Part shown: piece by piece, positions 47,776-58,320 of the stretch
Layout: the number at the start of each line of letters is the position of its first letter
Numbering within the stretch: position 1 is the first letter of the stretch
Source: Aldrovandia affinis
Taxonomy: Eukaryota > Chordata > Actinopteri > Notacanthiformes > Halosauridae
Assembly (NCBI GenBank): GCA_029706075.1
Contig: JAINUG010000088.1
Coordinates: 3,182,001 to 3,246,000 of the forward strand
Direction of reading: 5' to 3'
DNA: 64,000 nucleotides
Position numbers and translations under genes: made by a program
The notes under the pieces: model-generated
What the model was told of the DNA's origin: nothing
Database searches by the model: none
The model's input: only the letters and a program-made list of their open reading frames with translations

Positions 47776-48755
47776 TCAATCAATCAATCTTTATTTTTGT
47801 ATAGCGCCATTTACAAACAGGTTGTCACACTGCGCTTCACAATTGGCATTTTCCAGAGGGAATCAAAAAACCAGAAAACCATTGGAGCCAATGTGGGAGA
47901 CTGGAAAAGTATTCCCTGACCCCTTAAAAGGCGGTCGAGATGAACTCCTGGAAAATTGTGGGATACAGAGAAAAACAACACAAATAGTCCTTGAGGCTCA
48001 TGTGGCTTAACAGACCACCGGAAGGGCATTCTAAGTGTAGGAGTGGGGTGGACCTCATCCCTCCAGATACCAGGGCAGGGCGGGGGATGGAACCAGCAGT
48101 TAGGGTCTGGGCCAGCGGCATCCGGCTAACACATGGCAGGGGTGGAGGGTTGACTCTGGGGCAGGTGAGCTCCAGGCAGGTGCCACGGCCGGGAGAAAAG
48201 AGGAAAGGTGCAATTATGACTATGATAAATATCACACCGGATCAGGGGAAGAGTAGTGATAACACTTTTGCACCAGCAGAAGTAATCTAGGGCAGCATAA
48301 CTAATTAGGTGAGTGGCACAGGAGCACGCAGCCATGAGGGCACTCAGAGACCATCCCACCACATCATCAGCAGTCCTGATAGGGGCGGATCATCACTTAT
48401 GATTGGTGACAGTAAGGATAGCTCATTGCACCAGAAGGCTCTATTGCTACGCCCCCTCCACATCTGCATCTAATGACTATAAGAGAGACTAAAGAGATGT
48501 GTTTTTAACCTAGACTTGAAAATTGAGACCGTGTCTGACTCCTTCACAGAGATGGGTAGACTGTTCCACAGTAAAGGAGCTCTATAGGAGAAAGCTCTGC
48601 CACCTGCTGTATTTTTTGATATTTTAGGGACTACCAAATTGCCTGCATCTTGTGAGCGAAGTGAACGTGGGGGATTGTACGGATGAAGTAGATCCGTCAA
48701 GTAAGAGGGTGCAAGTCCATGCAACACCTTATAAGTTAAGAGGAGTCCAAAGCAA
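47767..48755 (-). mobile_element. 5'-truncated LINE with (TTGA)n-type tail in Gypsy-3 gag
   Basis: The 9-bp duplication CCAAAGCAA is exact at 47767-47775 and 48747-48755. On the minus strand the 3' tail is GGCGCTATACAAAAATAAAG followed by (ATTG)n. The coding part, 48746-48470, encodes LHGLAPSYLTDLLHPYNPPR, then LRSQDAGNLVVPKISKNTAG, RAFSYRAPLLWNSLPISVKE and KSRLKTHLFSLSYS. This is the C-terminus of an L2/jockey-type ORF2. The frame is open from the truncation to its stop, so the insertion looks fairly recent. Confidence 0.9.
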
Positions 48756-49100
48756 CACCCCTGTACACAGCGCCATCTGCCCCCACGGATGAACCTATGC
48801 AGTTAGGGAGAGTCAGATTATCCCCATCTGAACGTGATCGCCGCATGCGCAACCAGTGCTGTCTCTACTGTGGGGTATTCACCCCCTTAGGGGGCACCTG
48901 TCCAGAGCTGGTGGGAAAAGCCAGGACTCGTCTCATCAGGAGAGCTGTGACGAGTCATATTAACACTCCCGAGTCAACCTACTACCCGGTACCTGTCCCC
49001 CTCGAGGTTGCCTTTTCTCCCCCTCTGTTCCCGAAACCACAGCCATGGAGGATGACATCCGGGACACACTCGCCCACACCTGCCTCTAGCCTGTCCTCAC
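48756..49100 (+). pseudogene. Gypsy-3 gag C-terminal part
   Basis: Gag resumes after the LINE: EPMQLGRVRLSPSERDRRMR then NQCCLYCG matches the block before the zinc knuckle in Gypsy-1 (EHMDLSRAGMKVSPEERKRR). The knuckle starts C-L-Y-C-G but its second half (FTPLGGTCPE) has lost the expected His spacing. The frame then runs through proline-rich sequence into the deletion junction near 49095-49150. Confidence 0.8.
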
Positions 49101-49149
49101 CAGCGCACTGTCTCCGACCTCCATAGCCACCGCTGGTCCCATGCCTGAT

Positions 49150-49363
49150 CGGGGGTCGGCTCGCCTACACGGTCGTCATCTGCTTCTTTCCGCCGGATCC
49201 GCAGAGGGGTCCAGTACCTCATGGACTGGGAGGGGTATGGGCTGGAGGAGTGCTGCTGGATCCCAGCACAGGACATCCTGGATCCCAGTCTCATACGGGA
49301 CTTTGACCGTCGCCAACCAGGGGCAACTGTGGGGTCCTCAGGTGCCGCCCCTAGGGGGGGGGA
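49150..49363 (+). pseudogene. Gypsy-3 chromodomain
   Basis: [20 protein letters not shown], then [20 protein letters not shown], is the chromodomain in the same arrangement as Gypsy-1 ([16 protein letters not shown]...). The usual SW after the acidic pair is CW here. It is followed by a G9 polypurine run (49354-49362) and ATAC before the 3' LTR. Confidence 0.85.
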
Positions 49364-49366
49364 TAC

Positions 49367-49742
49367 TGTGATGGCACGTCCCACTGTTCGGCATTGGACA
49401 CTTGATTTTTCCCTAATTGCCTTATTGAATGATTTGAATGGTTTTATTGTTTCGATTATTAAGTGGATTATTGTCTCAGTGTTTTCACCTGTGTCTTATC
49501 TGCGTTCACTATTTAAGTTGCCTGCTTTTTGAGATCAGTGCTCAATCTTGAGTTTCTCTTGCCCAGAGTTACTGTTTGTTCCACATTTGTTTGTTAGCTG
49601 TTTAGTGTTTGCGTTACCTTCTGTCATGTTTGTACTGACCAGAGCTTTACCATTTCAGAAAAGATTTTCATTTCTCATCGCATCTCTGTCTCCGCCTCAT
49701 CTCTGTGCTTGGGTTCACTAAATCACCAGCCGTCCCGTTACA
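49367..49742 (+). repeat. Gypsy-3 3' LTR (376 bp)
   Basis: Contains TATTTAA (49510-49516) and, 30 nt on, GCTCAATCTTG, the predicted RNA 5' end. The tail resembles the 5' LTR. CTCTA follows as the target duplication. Confidence 0.9.
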
Positions 49743-49747
49743 CTCTA

Positions 49748-50165
49748 AAGATCAAGGACCCTTTCAGTGGTTGTTTTACCGGCAGGCACCATGCTGTAAG
49801 TTAGGTCCAAGTGATGGACACTTTGGTCCACTGCTGGGGTTGTGTTTATTTTATCTGTCCGCGTCCTCCAGAGAGAGGAGAAATGTAGCCTTCAGTGATA
49901 ACGTGGGGAGAGAAATGGCTGTATCCTCGTGTGGGATTCAGAGACTGAGTGAATGCTCATTGTCAGACGGGGTGATGCAGAGCAGACTCTGATGACAAAT
50001 GGTGACTTATTTTGTCTGCAGAAAAAGTAGGAGTTTTTGACTTGGACGTGGGTGGGTGTGTGATATACTTCATGTGTCTTCATGCCTTTCAGGTTTTTAC
50101 TATAGGTATTTCATGGATTCTGCATACAAATCATTCTTATGGCAGTCTGTAGACAAGCCGAGAGT
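49748..50165. other. unassigned non-coding DNA
   Basis: No gene or repeat end identified. Confidence 0.5.
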
Positions 50166-50167
50166 CT

Positions 50168-50375
50168 CTATATGTGTTTGTATATATGTGTGTGTGTTTG
50201 TGTGCACTGGTGTACAATATATATGTGTGTGCGCATATGTATGTGTATGCGTGTGCATGCTTATGTGTGTGTGCACATGTGGGTGTGTGTGTATATGTGT
50301 GTGTGTGTGTACCTATATGTATATGTGTGCACATATGTGCATATGTGTGTGTTTGTGTGTCTTTGCATGATGTTT
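50168..50375. repeat. TG/TATG-rich microsatellite
   Basis: A long interrupted (TG)n tract with TGTATATG and TGTGCGCA variants. The Cys/Val-rich and His/Thr-rich frames here are artefacts. Confidence 0.92.
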
Positions 50376-51788
50376 CATAGCCATCAGGGCTAAGACCTCC
50401 TTTCCCAGAACACTCTCCATCCAGTTGCAGCTTGCCGTATGGGTGGAGCGTAATCTCCCTTCGACCCCAGGGCTTCCACTGAGTGACAGGTGACAAGGCA
50501 GGCCCACTCTATCTCAGTGTGTTAAACACCTCCTCTTGTTCCATTTTTGTTCTGTTTAGATTGCCCCCAACCTCCATGCCTACTCTTCCTCCTCCACTCC
50601 TGATTTATGCCTATTGTTTTTTTAAGATCATCCATATACATTTTTATTTAACAACACCCGCCCAGCAGGGTCAGCTAGATTTGGGGCTGGTCCATGGGGT
50701 GTGCCCTGGCAGGTCTGTGGGGAGCCAGGGTCAGCAGAGATATGATTAAGGGCCTGGCTCTCTGTGAAATCTCACTCGTCGCTTATGTTAGTCTCTCGTT
50801 CCTGCATTTTCTCTTTCTTTCTCTTTTCCTGCTTTATTTTCCTTTGTTTTGGCACTCAACTTGAATAATTATTCTATGGTGTCTGGGACATTGGACAGTG
50901 AGGGTCTGCATACATGCAATACTGTTCTGTTCATCCTTGGACCTGGCTGAATGGCCTACTGTCTACTATAATAATAAAAGTATGTATCATCACAAATTCT
51001 AAACAGACAGCACCATTTCACTTACTCTGACCATTCTGTTTTCTGTTTTAGCATGTGTGTGTGTTTGTGTATGTGTGTACACTCTATACATACATAATGC
51101 ATGTGTCCCTGTGTGTACACTATACATGCTGTGTGCATATGTGCAAGATATATTGAGGCTCATGCTATATTTTATTTTCTATTTTTTCTGAAAATCAACC
51201 TCCATAAGCTGCAGGTACCCAAGTCTCAACTGAGCATCATGGAATTGCATGGAGCCAACCCCCCATGCCTGACTGACAGACAGGGGCACCCAGAAAGACA
51301 GCAGGGTGACCTCTATGGCTGGCTGGGCCGGGAGAATACGGAGGCCCTCTTCCCTGGGATGGTCGCTGTATTTATTTGAAGGGGCTAACAGACAGGTCTG
51401 GTGACAGGTGCAAGTCGATTTCGGCCCCCTGCCACAGCTCCTAATCTATCAGCGCTCTCTCATGCCTCCAGAGCGTCAGTTTGTTGTTGCAGCAGCCAAA
51501 TTCAGTGGGACACAGAAAGGAGCCTAGCTGTGTCCAGAGCGAGGAGGCCAGGGGTAGGGGGGGTGAGGAACAGGAAACCAATGTCAGCCGCCAATCGTTG
51601 ACGTCTCTGGGTCCCTACTGTTTTTCAGCACTTTCTGATGGGTGCTGTGACTCTCCACTTCGATTCTCTTCAAAACACAACAGTGGAACAGAATCACCAA
51701 AATACAGCAGCTTTTTGATATTATACTATTTTTACAATTTTGCTATTTAGCGATTTACATAGCTAAAGGGAAAAGGGGTTATACATTT
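50376..51788. other. unassigned non-coding DNA
   Basis: No supported gene. A short TG run lies near 51052-51080. The 51230-51610 stretch is GC-richer but has no recognisable domain. Confidence 0.45.
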
Positions 51789-52413
51789 TCTTTTTTTCTT
51801 TTTTTATGAATTGAGGTGGAGTCCGAAGGTTTCAGGCTTTTACCGAAGATAGGCAGAGAATATGCTGTCCTGACTAAGGGAGTTCATTCCACCATCTAGG
51901 GACCAGGGCAGAGAAGAGGTTGGGCTGTAAGGAACGGCTACTACAGTTAGCAGGCCAGAAGAGGACAATCTGAGGGATCTGAGGGATCTGAGGGATCTGG
52001 AAGCACCAATGACTTGAATTAAATCAACTGGGAGCCAGTGAAGGGTGGTGAGGAGTGGAGTGATGTGTGAAAATGTAGGAAGGTTGAACACCAGTCAGGA
52101 GACTGCAATCTGAATGAGTTGTAGCGGCTTGATGATGCAGGTTGGAAGACAGCAGTCCAGGTGTGCGATGACCATAGCCCACACATCCTCCTGATATTGT
52201 GAAGGGAGAATCTGCAGTTCCACATAATCACTGCTATTTCCCTGAGAAACTTAGCTGGTTGTCTAGTGACACGCCGATGTTCCTGGTCGCTGGGTTAGGG
52301 ACACTGTGGTGCCATCTACATTGATAGACGCATCAATCCTCAGAGAGCTCTTTGCTGGGAGGAAGAGTAGCTCTGTCTTTCCCGGGCTAAGCTTCAAATG
52401 ATGGGTTGCTATC

Positions 52414-54148
52414 AGAATCAGAATCAGAAAACTTTAATGATCCCCGGGGGGAAATTGGGACAAGTTACAGTTGCTCGCACTCAGACATATCACATATTAT
52501 ACATGGCACAGTATATACATCAACGGCAAACATTCAAACATTCTCAAGACATAGGGCTGTTTGTACCGTGAGAATCAATAAGACTAAGAAAAGAATAACA
52601 ATAATACTAGTAATAATAATAATAAAAATAAGTAAAAATAAGTAGCATCCGCTTAAGGTACTATTCTATGCACAGTATGTGTCAATTTGTAGTTATAAAA
52701 ATGTAAGTGTTAAATGTTCCACAGCTATCCTATTTGCTGGCTCAGTCTCAGAGTGGCTGGTGCTCTGAGTGAGGAGTTAAAGAGTCTGATGGCCACAGGC
52801 AGGAATGACTTCCTGTGTCGCTCTGTGGTGCATCTGGGTGGGATCAGTCTTGTACTGAACGTGCTCCTGTGATCGACCAGCACGTCATGGAGTGGGTGGG
52901 AGGTATTGTCCATGATGGAATGCAGCCTGGACAGCGTTCTCCTTTCCGACACTGCCGTCAGGGAGCTCAGCTCCAGCCCCACAATGTCCCTGGCCTTGCG
53001 GATCAGTTTATTGAGTCTGTTTGCATCCGCTGCCTTCAGTCTGCCGCCCCAGCACGAGACAGCATACAGGAAGGCACTGGCCACCACCGACTCATAAAAC
53101 ATCCTCAGCATAGTCCGGCAGATGTTGAAGGACCTCAGCCTTCTCAGAAAGTAGAGGCGGCTTTGTCCTTTCTTGTAGAGAGCTTCTGTGTTCTTAGCCC
53201 AGTCCAGTTTATTATCGATGTACACTCCAAGGTACTTGTAGTCCTCCACGATGACCACACTGACCCCATGGATGGAAACAGGGGTCACCGGTGACTTGAC
53301 CCTCTTCAGGTCCACCACCAGTTCCTTTGTTTTTGTCACGTTGAGCTGCAGGTAGTTTCGCTCACACCATGTGACAAAGTTACCCACCACAGCCCGATAC
53401 TCTTCTTCATCACCATTTTTGATACATCCAACTATCGCTGAGTCATCAGAAAACTTCTGAAGATGGCAAGACTCAGTCTGGTAGGTGAAGTCCGTGGTGT
53501 AGACGGTGAAGAAGAAGGGAGCGAAGACTGTTCCCTGCGGTGCCCCAGTGTTGCTGACCACCCTGTCCGACTCACAGTTTTGCAAGCGCACATACTGTGG
53601 TCTGCCAGACAGGTAGTCAACAATCCAGGATACGAGGGGGGCATCCACCCGCATCTCCGCCAGCTTCGCACCCAGTAGTGCCGGCCTGATGGTGTTGAAG
53701 GCGCTGGAGAAGTCAAAGAACGTGACTCTCACAGTGCTAGCCGGGTTGTCCAGGTGGGCGTAGGCGCGGTTGGTCAGGTAGATGACGGCGTCCTCAACTC
53801 CAAGTCGGGGCTGATAGGCGAACTGGAGGGGGTCAAGGAATGTTTTGACCATGGGCCGGAGCTGCTCCAGGACCAATTTCTCCAGGGTCTTCATGATGTG
53901 CGAGGTCAATGCCACCGGCCTATAGTCATTGGACCCACTGGGACGTGGCTTTTTAGGCACAGGGACGATGCAGGACGTCTTCCACATCACGGGGACCCTT
54001 TGAAGACTCAGGCTCTTGTTGAATAAATGTTGAAGCACTTCACACAGCTGGGGGGCGCAAGCTTTAAGCACCCTGGGGCTGACACCATCTGGGCCAGACG
54101 CCTTATTTGTGTGGAGACGCTTCAGCTAGCTTCTCACCTGAGCAGCTG
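52414..54148 (-). mobile_element. L2 (Maui-like) LINE, 5'-truncated
   Basis: Inserted in the host LINE right after its YADD-region equivalent. The minus-strand 3' end reads CCCCGGGGATCATTAAAGTT then TTCTGATTCTGATTCTGAT, a (TTCTGA)n tail typical of fish L2. It carries the reverse transcriptase frame at 54071-52725. The right boundary is approximate, placed where host coding similarity stops (SACLTDI, then L2 TAAQVRS). The insertion shares the host's orientation. Confidence 0.8.
52725..54071 (-). CDS. L2-type LINE reverse transcriptase (448-codon open frame)
   Basis: This enzyme copies LINE RNA at a nicked target. Motifs visible are IVPVPKKPRPSGSNDYRPVA (residues 35-54), motif A VTFFDFSSAFNTIRPALLG (catalytic Asp120), the GAPQGT block (176-181), and motif C KFSDDSAIVG, where Asp209 and Asp210 are the catalytic pair. 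SDD replaces the more usual ADD. ERNYLQLNVTKTKELVVD and KYLGVYIDNKLDW are the thumb-side L2 blocks. The C-terminal region runs to RLFNSS. Upstream the frame continues as KRLHTNKASGPDGVSPRV but is preceded by a TAG, and the endonuclease is missing, so it cannot retrotranspose by itself. The listed Met is merely the first in frame. It is the best-preserved coding frame in the window. Confidence 0.9.
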   Translation of the reverse strand: MLKACAPQLCEVLQHLFNKSLSLQRVPVMWKTSCIVPVPKKPRPSGSNDYRPVALTSHIMKTLEKLVLEQLRPMVKTFLDPLQFAYQPRLGVEDAVIYLTNRAYAHLDNPASTVRVTFFDFSSAFNTIRPALLGAKLAEMRVDAPLVSWIVDYLSGRPQYVRLQNCESDRVVSNTGAPQGTVFAPFFFTVYTTDFTYQTESCHLQKFSDDSAIVGCIKNGDEEEYRAVVGNFVTWCERNYLQLNVTKTKELVVDLKRVKSPVTPVSIHGVSVVIVEDYKYLGVYIDNKLDWAKNTEALYKKGQSRLYFLRRLRSFNICRTMLRMFYESVVASAFLYAVSCWGGRLKAADANRLNKLIRKARDIVGLELSSLTAVSERRTLSRLHSIMDNTSHPLHDVLVDHRSTFSTRLIPPRCTTERHRKSFLPVAIRLFNSSLRAPATLRLSQQIG

Positions 54149-54606
54149 TGATGTCCGTCAGGCAAGCAGAGATGAGGTCTGTAAAATGGGTATTGGAGGG
54201 AAAAAAATGTATGGTGGTAACAAGTAGCAGTGGTAAGAGAGACCATGTGAAAAGATAACCTTACCAAGTGATTTAGTATAGATAGAGAAAAGGAGGGGGC
54301 CAAGTACCGGGCCTTGAGGGACCCTGGTCAAGAGTGTGTGGGGAGGGGAAACAGAACCTTTCCAAGCTAGTTGGTAGGAGCGGTTGGTTAGGTATGAAGT
54401 GAACCAATCGAGGTGGACCCTATGATGTCCATCCCAGCAAGGGTTGAGAGTAGGATACAGTGGTTCACCGTGTCTAGAATGATGAGGACAGAACTGAGTG
54501 ACTTAGCTCTCGCCAGGTGAAGAGCCTCTGTGACTGCGAGGAGGGCAGTCTCAGTGGAATGTGTTGCCTTGAAGCCCAGTTGGATGGGATCAAGAAGGTT
54601 GTTCTG

Positions 54607-54901
54607 TTGAAGATTTGGAACTCTCTCATGGCTGCGTGTTTTCTCTGTCCCTCTCCTAATAGGTATGCTGCCATAGCTTACACCTGTCGGGGCTATCTGT
54701 ATATTTCCTATGCTTGTGCTCCCCTGCTCTTACATAATGCTACTGGCCATAGCACTGCTTTTTCCTTGCCACTGTTGCCTTTAGGCTTGCTTTTGGGGGG
54801 GTCTAGGCCTGGGTTCCCCCTCTGTTAAGCGTTTTGTGACAATTCAATTGTGAAAAGCGCTATACAAATACATTTGATTTGATTTGATTTGATTTGAAGA
54901 T
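54607..54901 (+). mobile_element. short retroposon with (TTTGA)n tail
   Basis: An 8-bp duplication TTGAAGAT flanks 54615-54893. The plus-strand 3' end TGTGAAAAGCGCTATACAAA plus (TTTGA)n resembles the tail of the LINE at 47776 (GGCGCTATACAAAAATAAAG). It is probably a 5'-truncated LINE 3' untranslated region or a SINE moved by such a LINE. No coding sequence. It is inserted into the old LINE in the opposite orientation. Confidence 0.75.
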
Positions 54902-55805
54902 AAAGAGAGAGCTGGTTCAAGGGTTTTGGAAAAAAGGGGAGGAGAGAGACAGGTCGGTAGTTGCTCACATCAGCTGGGTTGAGAGAGGGTTTCTTTGAGG
55001 AGGAGCGGCACAGACCCTCTTGAGGGTGGAGGGGACAGTGCCAGTAGATAGAGAGTTGTTAATAAGAGAGGAGATGAAAGGAAGGATGTCCTATGAGATA
55101 AACTGAAAGAGGGGGGAGGGAATAGGGTTGAGAGGACAGGTAGTGAGGCGATTGGATTTAATGAGTAGTAGGGTGTCAGCATCAGTGAGAGGTGAGAAGG
55201 AAGGTAGGGAGGCAAGTGGATTATTGGGGGGGTTGAGGTGAAGGAGTTGTGAATGTCACTGACCTTCTTATTAAAGAAGGATACAAAGTCAGATATGGTG
55301 AAAGAGGAAGGGGGGAGAGGGGGCGGGGTGAGGAGAGAGGAGAAGAAAACAGTTTACCTGGGTTAGAGGGAGCAGATTGAATCTTAGTGTGGAAAAAGGC
55401 AGATTTAGCAGAGGACAGCTTAGCAAAGAAGGAGACCAGGAGAATGTGAAAAGAGGTTTATTGTGGCTTTAGATTTCCTCCATTTCCTTTCAGCTGCACA
55501 GAGTTTGGCTCTGTCTCCACAAATGCAGTCAGACAGGCGGCCAGGTTTGGTTGAGGTAGGGCAGAGTGAATCGAAGAAAGAGGAGAGAGGAGAGTAGAGT
55601 GGAGAGCAAATGAGTCAGCAGAGTGTAGGACAGAGAGTACAGAAGAGCACAGGGCAGTTGGAGAGAGAGAGTGGAGGTTGTGGTGGATAAAGACTGTAAC
55701 ACTGGGTGTAGAGGTTTGGGTACAGAGGTGAGGGGGAGAGGGATGGACAGAAAGTGATGATCAGACATATAGAGAGGTGTTACGGTGAGGTTGGGAGCAG
55801 AGCAG

Positions 55806-58260
55806 AAACTGTTTTACAATATGGATTCATTTTGCCGGTCTGTTTTTATATCGTGTCGCATATTTTCAAAACTTTTCTTAGTTCTCTCTGCTTATGTTGT
55901 TTTTTTCCTCTTTCAAGTCATCAAGCACAAGTGCAGGAAAACAACAGTTTAGGTCAACATTACTCAAGGAAATGTATCCACTCCTTGTATTAATCAGAAG
56001 CTGCTGTATATAATTTGAAGGTGGCGACTGCCTGGGCAGTCGTGTAGCCTTGCTGATAGCAGCTGGCTGGGAGAAACTCCTGTATCTTATCAGCTTCCGA
56101 CTGCGTGGGTTGGGCCTATTGGTAGCCTCTGCCCAGGGCCCTGGCTAAGTGGGGTGAATTTTCCCAGAATGTAAAGAGAAGCAAGGAAGTATCTCTCTGT
56201 CATGCCCACAGCTTTCCAACAAACCCTGATATTCTCAAATAACACCACTCCTGCAGGGCCTTTAAATTTACATTTACTGATTTAGGAGAAACTGTTATAC
56301 AGAATAACTTACAGAATAGGGAATACATACAATAAGGCTAGATGAACACTGGGGTAGATTCAGAAACACAATGGAAACAAAGAATCATTGTATAAAACAA
56401 TGGCATGATGAATATATTCAATGACCAGAAAGCATACAGAGTTTTTTATATGCAAAAAGGCAAATAAAGACTAACTGCAAGTCTTGTCTACAAACACATT
56501 GCAAGCGTGGGAGTTTCTTTCTTGGCTGATTATAATAAACACATTGGCTAAATGAACACTTGTATATAAAGAAGAAGCCCCAAAACTCTTACACAGTTCT
56601 CTTACACTAACTCAACTCTTACACAGTTCTCTTACTCTTACTCAACTCTTATACTTCAGTCAATATCTGATTATTTTAATCAGAGACAAGGTTGCACAGA
56701 AGCAGGAGTAAGGTTTCATCCAGGATAGTGGGTCAGTATGAGAAGCTGGCATACCTGGGCTATCTCTGTTGGAGACAAAAACTCATAAACAAAAAGGTCT
56801 CTTCACAAGATCTCATTCCTCTCAGTGTATTCAGAGGATTATCTTTGCCACCCCCTCTGCCCATAAAGCTATATTCTGTATGTGTGAAGGGGAGTGGGAT
56901 ATTGGAGGTGTTATCTGTGGCCTTTAGGGTGCTGGATATGGGATGGGGGGTGTGGGGATGCAGAGGGGTGTGGGGTGATAATTGAGGTCTCCTCCTCTGT
57001 CTCTTAATGAGGACAGCTGGGCATCTCAGAGATTGAGTCAGAGCTCAAGACCATGAGCCATCTCCAGCCCCCCCCACCGCCCGAACCCCAAGCCAACCTT
57101 ATCTGTACTTCCTGTGATTCCTTAAAGTGTGGAGGCTGAAAAGTGAATAACATCGTCCCCCTGGCAAATAATCTGTACCACTGGCTGAAGGACCCAGCTG
57201 CCCACCAGCGATAATGCAGCCATTAGCGGCCGTTTGGCAGGTTGCCCAGAGGACCGGCTGCGCCGATAGCCGAGCCAGCTATCCGGCAGCTCCAGAATAC
57301 CAATGCTCAGCTGTGCGGCTCTGTGCTTGCCTCCTCCTTTTTTCTTCCTCTTTCCTTTATTTGTTTCTGTTTTGTGTATTTTTTTTCTTGTTTCTGAAAA
57401 CAGGTCTGGAGGGGGGTGGGGTCATGGGTAATGAACAAGTTTGGCAATCAACTGCGGCCTATTCAGGATTTGCGCCCAGGAATGTTTTAAAAGAACTCTT
57501 TTCAAGGTCCGCTTTGAGGGGGTAATCAAATGCAGTTCTGTTTCACCGTGACAGATGTTGAGAACTCTGCTAGAGAACTTCGGCAAACAGAGTCAATAGG
57601 GCTATTTTGTTGTTGTGGGGTCTGGTCATAAGGGCCATATAGTGAGCATAGAGGTCTCTGTCATACTACCCTTTCTTATTAAGAGTACTGATTATTATTA
57701 TACATCAAATGTTACGAATGACTTATTGCAATAAATAATTACATTACATTTTATTTTTTTAAAATCTGTTAAAAACAATAAAACACATCTTAATACATGT
57801 ACACACCTGGTAATATATACACAAGAACAAAAATGATAACATATATATTATTTTTATTTTATTTTCTTATTTTACATCAGCACTGCTGTTTAAGCATGAG
57901 CTGATAGCACCCCCTACAGGAGTTGGGAAATATCAAAATATTGCATTGTCCCATAGTGTCGAGACCTGCATAAGGGCCAATGCAGTTATGTTTTATGATT
58001 TTTTTTTGAAGGCTCATCTTCAAGAACAACACTCATACAAGTATACCTTCATTAAACAATTTATTTAGAAACAAAACAGCCCCTGCGCACATCAGGATAT
58101 TTGTCGTACCCATTCCTTTCGGAAGGGTGAGGGCTAATGGGAAACCTTTTCAATCATTTTTAGGTGGTATGGAGGGTGAAACACTGTCTAACAGTAGGTA
58201 AAATATGAAGGCATGAAAGCCATATGTGAAAGTGTATATATACGGTACAGTACACTCACT
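55806..58260. other. unassigned DNA with a worn SINE/LINE tail
   Basis: At 56268-56330, minus strand, sequence weakly resembling the UnaL2-type tail occurs (forward ACATTTACTGATTTAGGAGA then CAGAATAACTTACAG). At 56588-56655 ACTCTTACACAGTTCTCTTAC is directly repeated. Otherwise there is no supported feature; the 103-codon frame near 57214-57525 is low complexity. Confidence 0.4.
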
Positions 58261-58261
58261 C

Positions 58262-58320
58262 TCACTTACACAGATACACACACACATACTCATACACACA
58301 CACACACACACACATATACA
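58262..58320. repeat. (CA)n microsatellite
   Basis: An interrupted CA/CATA tract of about 60 bp. Smaller TG and CA runs occur at about 58838-58871 and 59050-59078. Confidence 0.9.

Larger units (their letters stand above)
46702..49747 (+). mobile_element. Chromodomain Gypsy element (Gypsy-3), internally deleted
   Basis: The body is 46707-49742, with LTRs starting TGTGA and ending GTTACA, flanked by an exact 5-bp duplication CTCTA (46702-46706, 49743-49747). Gag and the chromodomain remain, while protease, reverse transcriptase, RNase H and the integrase core are absent. A LINE tail (47776-48746) sits in gag. The gag start MDPAEMSQQH, the G-run plus TAC before the 3' LTR, and the primer arrangement match Gypsy-1 in design but not in sequence, so it is a related but distinct sushi-type family. 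Confidence 0.92.
51789..55805 (-). mobile_element. Old L2/UnaL2-type LINE (host of nested insertions)
   Basis: Minus-strand pieces, reading from high to low coordinates, follow LINE order. The end of the endonuclease is SDHHFLSIPLPL (about 55765). A reverse transcriptase PQG block, VPQGPVLGPLLFSIYTKSLG, lies at about 54325-54265. HHLKLSPGKTELLFLPAKSS lies at about 52395-52335. The C-terminal VFNLPTFSHITPLLTTLHWL is at about 52091-52030. The last two match blocks of the UnaL2-like fragment at 45.0-45.5 kb. Stops and frame changes are frequent. A younger L2 (52414-54148) and a short retroposon (54615-54893) split it. Confidence 0.75.

Noticed and set aside
50137-50496. Cys/Val-rich and His/Thr-rich frames suggesting a metal-binding peptide
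   Set aside because: Translation of a TG/CA microsatellite. The same composition appears at 8294-8610.
52815-53294. 159-codon plus-strand frame
   Set aside because: Antisense shadow of the L2 reverse transcriptase on the minus strand.
57214-57525. Leu/Phe-rich frame that could be a membrane peptide
   Set aside because: The hydrophobic part comes from a T/C-rich low-complexity run; no conserved context.
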